DNA from: Gammaproteobacteria bacterium
Lineage (GTDB): Bacteria > Pseudomonadota > Gammaproteobacteria > CAJXQU01
Assembly: GCA_026984275.1 (NCBI GenBank)
Contig: JALSSM010000003.1
Span: 1 to 5,872 of the forward strand
Direction: 5' to 3'
Length of the DNA: 5,872 bases
The notes beneath the pieces were generated by a model, which was not told the DNA's origin, did not search any database, and saw only the letters and a program-made list of their open reading frames with translations. A program made the position numbers and the translations under genes. Positions 1-4,271 of the stretch are shown in pieces. Numbering within the stretch: the stretch's first letter is position 1; every line of letters begins with the position of its first letter.

Positions 1-567
1 TAAAACATCTTGCATCAGGTCAACACGTTTCCAGCCCGCAAGAGGCGTTTTTTCTTTTTGACCTGGTACGTAATGTGAGAGTTCTTTTAGTTCATATTTA
101 TGAATATATCGAGGACAATTAACCCACATTTTTGTCAACTTGATACGAACAACCAGTTCTGCTTCGTTAAACTCTGAAATCAACGGATCATCTTTTGAAA
201 TGCTTGCTTCGCCATGGAAACGAACGCGATGTGGGGTTTCAAAATCGATAAACAATAACCCGGCTTTTGAAGTCTGTTGAATATTACCCATTGAATAAAA
301 CATGCCATTGCCATCATAGGAAGGAAATGCAATGGTCGTTTTATCGACAACTTTTACGAATCCTGGCGCTCCTCCTTTGTAGGACACGGAAGGCTGACCA
401 TTCTGATCAATCGTAGAAAGAAAAAACATAGGCCGGCTTTCGATAAATGCCTTATCTTCATCACTAATTTCTTCTGCAACAATAATTTCTTCTAATCGAT
501 CAGCCAGCTTTCGTGTTTCAAAAGTATCCTGTAACTCTCGATGTGAATCACCATAAATATCGCTCAT
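1..567 (-). CDS. Pyridoxamine 5'-phosphate oxidase-like FMN-binding protein (3' end beyond the window)
   Basis: The reading frame stays open from ATG at 567 to the left edge, giving 189 residues without a stop, so the C-terminus is missing. A helical N-terminus (residues 10-45, rich in Glu, Asp and Lys) leads into the split-barrel flavin-binding fold. The strands are MFFLSTID (47-54), then QPSVSYKGGAPGFVKVVD and TIAFPSYDGNGMF. The fold continues with NIQQTSKAGLLFIDFE (95-110) and HRVRFHGEASI (113-123), the usual pattern of a PNPOx-like domain. Members of this superfamily bind FMN, F420 or heme. Many are not true PNP oxidases, so the substrate is unknown. The protein is probably cytosolic, with no signal peptide or membrane segment. 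The start is supported by AGGAG nine bases upstream. It lies downstream of the methyltransferase gene on the same strand, but a 186-bp gap holding a mobile-element-like repeat makes a shared transcript uncertain. Confidence 0.85.
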   Translation of the reverse strand, partial: MSDIYGDSHRELQDTFETRKLADRLEEIIVAEEISDEDKAFIESRPMFFLSTIDQNGQPSVSYKGGAPGFVKVVDKTTIAFPSYDGNGMFYSMGNIQQTSKAGLLFIDFETPHRVRFHGEASISKDDPLISEFNEAELVVRIKLTKMWVNCPRYIHKYELKELSHYVPGQKEKTPLAGWKRVDLMQDVL

Positions 568-574
568 TAATCTA

Positions 575-581
575 CTCTCCT
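575..581 (-). promoter_or_regulatory. Ribosome binding site of the PNPOx-like gene
   Basis: On the minus strand AGGAGAG is followed by a short spacer and the ATG at 567. This match to the 16S rRNA tail fixes the start. The same AGGAGAG motif precedes the methyltransferase gene. Confidence 0.75.
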
Positions 582-600
582 GATTTTAGATTGCTTATAA

Positions 601-708
601 GGAAGCTCTGAATAATTCGTCCATGAGTCGTGCGGCATGAATGCCACAAAAACGAACCCGAGGAGGGCATTCTCAGAGTACGAAAACTCTGAATTTATCA
701 GAGTATCC
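601..708. mobile_element. MITE-like element, copy A, with terminal inverted repeats and ATAA target duplication
   Basis: The left end GGAAGCTCTGAATAA (601-615) is mirrored by TTATCAGAGTATCC (695-708). Read as its reverse complement, the right end matches the left apart from one missing base and a two-base change. Both ends are flanked by the direct repeat ATAA (597-600 and 709-712), as expected of a 4-bp target-site duplication. The 108-bp body has no reading frame but folds: GAATGCC (639-645) pairs with GGCATTC (666-672), and ACTCTGA (686-692) can pair with TCAGAGT on either side (673-679 or 698-704). From memory, the terminus resembles IS5-family ends (GGAAGGTGCGAATAAG), and IS5-family elements duplicate 4 bp. 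I infer a non-autonomous element mobilised by such a transposase. It sits between two minus-strand genes and may affect the downstream one. Confidence 0.6.
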
Positions 709-727
709 ATAAATAGTGTGCCATTTA

Positions 728-751
728 GTTATGAATGCAAGTATTCATAAC
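728..751 (-). terminator. 9-bp hairpin just after the methyltransferase stop codon
   Basis: GTTATGAAT (728-736) and ATTCATAAC (743-751) form a perfect 9-bp stem with a 6-base loop. It begins two bases past the TAA of the minus-strand methyltransferase gene. The position suits a transcription terminator or an mRNA 3'-end stabiliser. The stem is AT-rich and no run of T follows it on the minus strand, so it is not a classical intrinsic terminator. Confidence 0.4.
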
Positions 752-753
752 AA

Positions 754-1476
754 TTAGTAAATTCTAGGAATCATTTTTTTGGTTTCTGTCTGATATTCCA
801 CATACGGCTGCCCATGAATTTTCGCCAGTGCGTGTTCTTCAAAGTAGATACCGATTAATACATAAAGAGACATTCCGATGGAGAAAACCAGATGTGTCAT
901 TGTCATGACAGGAACAAACCAGAATACCAGTAACATTCCAAGCATCATTGGATGGCGTATCCAGTGGTAAAACCATCTTTTGGTGAAAACCACATTTGTA
1001 TAATCTTTTTTTCGAAAGTAAAGCCATGTTTGACGCAGCCCAAACAAATCAAAATGGTCAGTTAAAAATGTGGAGATAAGGATGAGGACCCAGCCAAAGG
1101 CAAATACACCCCAGATAACGGATTTTAAAGCCGTGTTTTCTACTTGCCAGACTATCCCTCCCATCGGTTGCCAGTAGTACATTATGATAGCCAAAACAAT
1201 GGCCGAGATTAAAACATAAGTGCTTCTCTCAACATGGTGTGGGACAAGTTTCTCGATGGCATTTTTAAACCAGCTTCTGGCCATAATGCTGTGTTGTATA
1301 CCCCAGAAAAAAATCAGGGCAATGTTAATCAGCAATGCGCTATTTGTAGTGCGAGCCACTTCTAATGAAAGATGTCGCGGTAAATAAAACCCACCTACGA
1401 AAGCAATGAAGTAAAGGAAAGTACCAAAAAATAACACATAGCAAATGATTCCATACAACATAACTATTAATCGCAT
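754..1476 (-). CDS. mddA: Integral membrane methyltransferase, methanethiol S-methyltransferase (MddA) type
   Basis: This 240-residue membrane protein of the isoprenylcysteine-methyltransferase/NnrU-like superfamily has about five hydrophobic segments: near residues 6-28, 47-60, 86-102, 118-138 and 178-210. The SAM-binding C-terminal half has the family signature IRHPMMLG (Arg174-His175-Pro176) and the Glu pair in IYFEEHALA (213-214). The N-terminal YFIAFVGGFYLP, QHSIMAR, ERSTYVL and FLTDHFDLFGLRQ closely match, from memory, proteins annotated as MddA. MddA methylates methanethiol with S-adenosylmethionine to give dimethyl sulfide in the inner membrane. ATG at 1476 is chosen because AAGGAG lies eight bases upstream. 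A TTG at 1482 would be only two bases from that site. Substrate specificity cannot be read from sequence; other thiol methylations are possible. Confidence 0.8.
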   Translation of the reverse strand: MRLIVMLYGIICYVLFFGTFLYFIAFVGGFYLPRHLSLEVARTTNSALLINIALIFFWGIQHSIMARSWFKNAIEKLVPHHVERSTYVLISAIVLAIIMYYWQPMGGIVWQVENTALKSVIWGVFAFGWVLILISTFLTDHFDLFGLRQTWLYFRKKDYTNVVFTKRWFYHWIRHPMMLGMLLVFWFVPVMTMTHLVFSIGMSLYVLIGIYFEEHALAKIHGQPYVEYQTETKKMIPRIY

Positions 1477-1484
1477 GATCAACT

Positions 1485-1490
1485 CTCCTT
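1485..1490 (-). promoter_or_regulatory. Ribosome binding site that fixes the mddA start
   Basis: AAGGAG on the minus strand, eight bases before ATG 1476. It rules out the in-frame TTG at 1482, which is too close to be used. Confidence 0.75.
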
Positions 1491-1979
1491 ATTTGCTCTA
1501 ATTGTAGAGGGTAATACAAAAAATTAAAACCTTTCTCCAATATTAGCGTTGAATCAATCAGTAGAATTAGACGCGATCGATTCTTCTTGAAATCAAATCT
1601 TTTTGAAGGGATCACCGAACCGACCTTGGCCAATTCTAATGAAATAACGGATAAAACAAACAACTAATCTAAAAAAGCAGGAGTTCTCATCGATTTTAGA
1701 GATCTGATCAGTTACCACCACAAATCAGGTCTGGAAAAGCGATTAGGGTAAGCAATATTTTAAGCATCTTTTTTAAAGACTCAACTGACAAATAGATTTC
1801 ACAATTTTTCTCTGATCATATAAAAGTTCAAAGTTTACTATTGACTATCACTTCATTAATAAAATTGACTTAAATCAATTTTTAACTCATTCTCAATCAA
1901 ACATTCAAGAATTCTTTTCTGTCAGAGTAAATCGCAGGAAGGGACAATCACGAATTCATTTTCTAATAAACAAAACTTC
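1491..1979. other. AT-rich intergenic region of about 490 bp between divergent genes
   Basis: No convincing gene is seen here. The region lies between the divergently transcribed methyltransferase and AEC transporter genes, so it should hold both promoters. On the minus strand TACAAT (reverse complement of 1498-1503) is a possible -10 for mddA, but no good -35 is placed with it. Towards the transporter there are two TTGACT hexamers (1841-1846 and 1865-1870), the second inside an FNR-like palindrome. A hairpin lies at 1700-1732: AGATCTGAT pairs with ATCAGGTCT with one G-U pair and a 15-base loop. Sequence from about 1800 on is very AT-rich, typical of a promoter region. Confidence 0.6.
1865..1878. 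promoter_or_regulatory. FNR/ANR-like palindrome upstream of the AEC transporter gene
   Basis: TTGACTTAAATCAA matches the FNR/ANR consensus TTGAT-N4-ATCAA at nine of ten defined bases; the fifth base is C instead of T. It lies about 100 bp before the transporter start, in the only long intergenic region of the window. Such sites bind FNR-family oxygen sensors. Short AT-rich palindromes arise by chance, so this stays a candidate. The left half also reads as a TTGACT -35 element. Confidence 0.35.
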
Positions 1980-2936
1980 ATGGACACTACAATATTTAGT
2001 CAGATCAATTCTGCATTATTACCGAGTGCTTTTATTATTCTGCTCGGAGCGTTGTTGATCCGTTTGCGACCCGCAGGCCTGACATTGGTGCAATCTCGTA
2101 GTGTTATCAGTACATTGGTCTTAAACTTATTTTACCCGGCATTGATTTTTGCAGTCATTCCCGAGGTTTCTCTCAATAGTGAAATGTTGGATGCTGCGCT
2201 CGCTTCTAATGTTGGAATTGCCGTGGGTATGCTGGCCTGCTGGGGCTTATATCCCTGGTTGAGAAAGCATGGATGGGGTAAACCTGAATTGGCTGCCATG
2301 ATGCTAGTCTGTGGTCTGGGAAATATCATCTCACTCGGTGTACCACTATTGCGTGCCGTGCAGGGTAACGAGGGAACACGATTTGCGATCTATGTGGATA
2401 TTTTGGCCATCACGCCGATGTTGTGGATTGTTGGTTTATGGATCGCAATACAATGGGGTGATCATGATGAAGGTCGACCAGGTGCAATCGGTTTTATCAG
2501 GCAGCTATTTAAGCTGCCGCCTATTATTGCTTTTGTTGTTTCAATTCTGCTTAACCTTGGCGGATTAGAACTACCCAATTTTATGCAAACAGCTGCCAGG
2601 ATGTTAGGTGATGTGACGATGTCTGCAATGTTGTTAATTGTTGGTATGTCTTTATCTTTTCGTGCTTTTCGGAAGCATAAGTTTTTAGCAATCATTGCAT
2701 CCATGATCAAGCTGATTCTGGTTCCTGCCATTATTTATATAACAGCAAAAGTAACGACCGATGATCACGAAACATTGCAGGCAACCGTACTGCTTGCGGC
2801 AATGCCATCAATGATGGCGACACTCATCATTAGTGAACGTTTTGGTCTAAATACAGAACTTCTGTCGACGGTGTTGGTTGTCAGTACCGGGTTGTTCTTT
2901 TTGACCCTTCCAGGATGGTTGTGGTTGGTAGGATAA
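1980..2936 (+). CDS. AEC family (auxin efflux carrier-like) transporter
   Basis: This 318-residue, very hydrophobic protein has about ten membrane segments in two halves joined by a hydrophilic loop (GDHDEGRPGAIGFIRQLFKLPP, near residues 160-181). That is the plan and usual length of the Mem_trans/AEC family. Recognisable features are the N-terminal SALLPSAFIILLGALLIRLRP and GLGNIISLGVPLLRAVQG in the first half, like the family's Asn-Gly-Pro stretch. In the second half are MSAMLLIVGMSLSFRAF and the closing hydrophobic VVSTGLFFLTLPGWLWLV. AEC carriers are inner-membrane secondary transporters; known bacterial members move carboxylates such as malate or malonate. The substrate here is unknown. 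The ATG at 1980 has no Shine-Dalgarno sequence next to it: the only purine-rich stretch (AGGAAGGG, 1936-1943) is 36 bases away. The frame stays open upstream but has no usual start codon, so 1980 is kept. Confidence 0.88.
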   Translation: MDTTIFSQINSALLPSAFIILLGALLIRLRPAGLTLVQSRSVISTLVLNLFYPALIFAVIPEVSLNSEMLDAALASNVGIAVGMLACWGLYPWLRKHGWGKPELAAMMLVCGLGNIISLGVPLLRAVQGNEGTRFAIYVDILAITPMLWIVGLWIAIQWGDHDEGRPGAIGFIRQLFKLPPIIAFVVSILLNLGGLELPNFMQTAARMLGDVTMSAMLLIVGMSLSFRAFRKHKFLAIIASMIKLILVPAIIYITAKVTTDDHETLQATVLLAAMPSMMATLIISERFGLNTELLSTVLVVSTGLFFLTLPGWLWLVG

Positions 2937-2944
2937 ACCAATAA

Positions 2945-3013
2945 GGAAGCGCGGAATAAATTCCACCTCACAGTGATTTTACCATGAGGCAGTTTGTGAG
3001 CTGGAATTTATTC
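2945..3013. repeat. MITE-like element, copy B, with 12-bp perfect inverted repeat
   Basis: The left end GGAAGCGCGGAATAA, preceded by ATAA (2941-2944), matches copy A over 17 of 19 bases. It runs into GAATAAATTCCA (2954-2965), perfectly repeated in inverted form as TGGAATTTATTC (3002-3013). Inside, CTCAC (2967-2971) pairs with GTGAG (2996-3000). The right terminus expected from copy A is not recognisable beyond TTATTC (3008-3013), so this copy is truncated or diverged. It fills the gap between two convergent genes. Its right arm contains the stop codon and last Glu codon of the glutathione S-transferase gene. The hairpin might help end both transcripts, but no T-run follows on either strand. 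Confidence 0.6.
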
Positions 3014-3616
3014 TATTAAACCCTCATTGCGTAAAGCACTAAGAACCGCTGGACGGCCACCAATACGATTAGAATATTCACCCAATGCTGGCCATGGTGA
3101 AAGATCCAGTTCTACGAAACCAGCCCAGCTAAGTACCGTAAACAAATACGTATCTGCGATTGAGTAATCACTACCCAGCAGATAATCATTATCCTTTAGA
3201 TGATTAACGACAAAATCAAAACGATTACTAAGAGTGGCTATGGCCGCGTCTTTCATGTCCTGGCTTGCAGCAGGATTGTATAGTGGCGAAAAATTTTTAT
3301 GTAGTTCTGTCGAGATGAAGCTTAACCACTCTTGCAAGCGTACTCTTTCAAGGGTGCCCGACTTGGGCGCAAGGTTTTTTTCAGGAACTTGATCCGCAAG
3401 GTATTGTATCACCGCAGATACTTCAGTCAGAATCTGTCCATCATCCAGGATCAGGGCAGGGACGTAGCCCTTTGTATTGATTGCATTAAAGTCAGTACCG
3501 CTGGCTGTTTTCTTGGTCGTCAGATCAACGGCTTCTGAGTCATAAGAAAATCCACCTTCTTCGAGCACCATATGCGGTACTAATGAACAAGCTCCGGGGG
3601 CATAATATAATTTCAT
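3008..3616 (-). CDS. gst: Beta-class glutathione S-transferase
   Basis: This 202-residue cytosolic enzyme conjugates glutathione to, or removes halogens from, electrophilic substrates. The N-terminal thioredoxin-like domain begins MKLYYAPGACSLVPHM and carries Cys10, the residue typical of the bacterial beta class. It also has the VPAL motif with the cis-proline Pro53, and TEVSAVIQYLAD with Glu65 and Ser67 for the glutathione glutamyl group. The helical C-terminal domain has His106 in STELHKNFSPLY, the second beta-class residue, and the N-capping stretch SDYSIADTYLFTVLSW. Length and layout match E. coli GstA closely. ATG at 3616 is chosen because it gives this N-terminus and has AGGAG nine bases upstream; an in-frame start at 3706 would add 30 unlike residues. 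It is divergent from the oxygenase operon. Related enzymes (BphK type) sit in aromatic degradation clusters, so a role in handling reactive intermediates is likely but inferred. Confidence 0.93.
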   Translation of the reverse strand: MKLYYAPGACSLVPHMVLEEGGFSYDSEAVDLTTKKTASGTDFNAINTKGYVPALILDDGQILTEVSAVIQYLADQVPEKNLAPKSGTLERVRLQEWLSFISTELHKNFSPLYNPAASQDMKDAAIATLSNRFDFVVNHLKDNDYLLGSDYSIADTYLFTVLSWAGFVELDLSPWPALGEYSNRIGGRPAVLSALRNEGLIE

Positions 3617-3625
3617 TTTTTCTTT

Positions 3626-3630
3626 CTCCT
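3626..3630 (-). promoter_or_regulatory. Ribosome binding site that fixes the gst start
   Basis: AGGAG on the minus strand, nine bases before ATG 3616. It supports the short form of the enzyme over an in-frame start at 3706. Confidence 0.75.
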
Positions 3631-3712
3631 GTGTGAATGTTTTGATCAACTGGTTTGTTATTGTTGTATATAGTCGAAATTTGATGAATTCTAGTTTACT
3701 TAACAAGCATGT

Positions 3713-3718
3713 TATAGT
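3713..3718 (+). promoter_or_regulatory. Possible -10 element for the small gene and oxygenase operon
   Basis: TATAGT matches TATAAT at five of six positions, directly before the palindrome at 3722. No good -35 hexamer lies 16-18 bases upstream (TTCTAG at 3689-3694 is weak), so the promoter may need an activator. Transcription would start near 3725 and give a leader of about 105 bases. Confidence 0.3.
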
Positions 3719-3721
3719 AGC

Positions 3722-3737
3722 TTAGTTGAATAACTAA
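3722..3737. promoter_or_regulatory. Operator-like palindrome TTAGTT-N4-AACTAA
   Basis: A perfect 6-4-6 inverted repeat, TTAGTTGAATAACTAA, lies in the divergent gap between gst and the small gene. It sits just past the possible -10 at 3713-3718, where a bound dimer would block transcription. The size and symmetry suit a dimeric winged-helix or helix-turn-helix regulator such as a MarR-type protein. A site of the same plan occurs at 4224-4239. No regulator gene is present in the window. Confidence 0.45.
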
Positions 3738-3748
3738 ATACAAGAGTG

Positions 3749-3789
3749 CTGGGTCAGGGGAGTTTTTATTCTGCCCCAGTTTATCTGGG
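3749..3789 (+). promoter_or_regulatory. Leader with two mutually exclusive hairpins
   Basis: CTGGGTCAG (3749-3757) can pair with CTGCCCCAG (3771-3779), eight of nine pairs with a 13-base loop. The last five bases of that second strand, CCCAG (3775-3779), can instead pair with CTGGG (3785-3789) across a 5-base loop. The two structures cannot form together. They lie in the probable untranslated leader, ending 40 bases before the small gene's start. This is the geometry of an attenuator or translational switch, but no ligand, leader peptide or terminator is seen. Confidence 0.3.
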
Positions 3790-3820
3790 TGATCATTTTA
3801 GATTTTACATGTATCTCAGC

Positions 3821-3825
3821 GGAGG
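3821..3825 (+). promoter_or_regulatory. Ribosome binding site that fixes the small gene's start
   Basis: GGAGG lies four bases before ATG 3830, slightly close but a full match to the 16S tail. Earlier in-frame starts, GTG 3746 and ATG 3809, have no such site. Confidence 0.6.
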
Positions 3826-3829
3826 AAGT

Positions 3830-4216
3830 ATGGCCACACCAATCAAATTTGAAGAATTATTAAAAGTAGACGGTGTTTTAGGAGCAGTTCGGTGGCGTGA
3901 ATCGATACCACAGAGCGGTGCCATATCCCCTCCAAAGATGTTGGAATACATCGGTAATATAACGGAAGATAGAGCCTATCGTTTGATGGGTAACGCTGAA
4001 GCTGCGGGTCTTGGGATTTTTGGCATCAGTCAACTGAGTTACCAACGTGCACCGGAAGATAAAACAGTCGTCTACCCCTTAGATGCATACTATGCACATA
4101 GTATGAATGCATCTGTTGTCTCAACGATAAATCGGGTAGCGGTACTTCTGGATAATAAGGCAGGTACAGATATCCAGGATCTGATAAGCAAAATGATTCT
4201 TGTGGATAATAAATAA
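3830..4216 (+). CDS. Unknown 128-residue protein, possibly roadblock/LC7-like
   Basis: I do not recognise this protein with certainty. It is soluble, without signal peptide or membrane span. It begins MATPIKFEELLKVDGVLGAVRW, a helix followed by a strand, as in small roadblock/LC7-fold proteins and the DUF2173-type group (GV-GA after a Leu-rich helix). Then come a proline-containing loop, a long helix (TEDRAYRLMGNAEAAGLGIFGISQLSY, residues 47-73) and two probable strands (TVVYPLDAYYAHSM and SVVSTINRVAVLLDN). A closing amphipathic helix follows (TDIQDLISKMIL). That order (helix, strands, helix, strands, helix) fits the roadblock fold, but this is inference from pattern only. ATG at 3830 is chosen for its GGAGG site. 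It lies 55 bases before the oxygenase alpha gene on the same strand and is divergent from gst, so it probably shares regulation with the oxygenase. A role in the same pathway, for instance regulatory or scaffolding, is a guess. Confidence 0.7.
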   Translation: MATPIKFEELLKVDGVLGAVRWRESIPQSGAISPPKMLEYIGNITEDRAYRLMGNAEAAGLGIFGISQLSYQRAPEDKTVVYPLDAYYAHSMNASVVSTINRVAVLLDNKAGTDIQDLISKMILVDNK

Positions 4217-4223
4217 AAACTCA

Positions 4224-4239
4224 TTAGATGGCTATCTAA
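4224..4239. promoter_or_regulatory. Operator-like palindrome TTAGAT-N4-ATCTAA
   Basis: A perfect 6-4-6 inverted repeat in the 55-bp gap before the oxygenase alpha gene. It shares the outer TTAG and CTAA and the spacing of the palindrome at 3722-3737. A possible -10, TAATAT (4247-4252), follows so that the left half would fall at the -35 position. It could be a second regulated promoter for the oxygenase. As RNA it would be a weak hairpin without a T-run, so a terminator is less likely. Confidence 0.4.
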
Positions 4240-4271
4240 ATATTTGTAATATTCGAAAAGAGAGATAGATC

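Noticed and set aside
1477..1482. TTG at 1482 as the start of the methyltransferase.
   Set aside because: Only two bases separate it from the AAGGAG site, whereas ATG 1476 has normal spacing.
1340..1663. 107-codon minus-strand open frame overlapping the start of mddA.
   Set aside because: It is out of frame with the strongly conserved methyltransferase, and its protein resembles nothing; it is a shadow frame.
1515..1667. Plus-strand open frame whose translation (FLKSNLFEGITEPTLA) recalls the N-terminus of a Crp/Fnr-type regulator.
   Set aside because: It has no start codon or ribosome binding site, is about 50 codons, and nothing of the domain follows. It could be a gene relic but is equally likely chance.
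2954..3013. The convergent-gap hairpin as a standard bidirectional intrinsic terminator.
   Set aside because: The stem is AT-rich and no T-run follows on either strand; the match to the other repeat copy explains it better.
3617..3706. Longer glutathione S-transferase with 30 extra N-terminal residues.
   Set aside because: The family starts at MKLYYAPGAC, the ribosome site serves ATG 3616, and the extra residues look like translated promoter DNA.
3746..3829. GTG 3746 or ATG 3809 as the start of the small gene.
   Set aside because: Neither has a ribosome site, and the stretch contains the paired leader segments; ATG 3830 has GGAGG.
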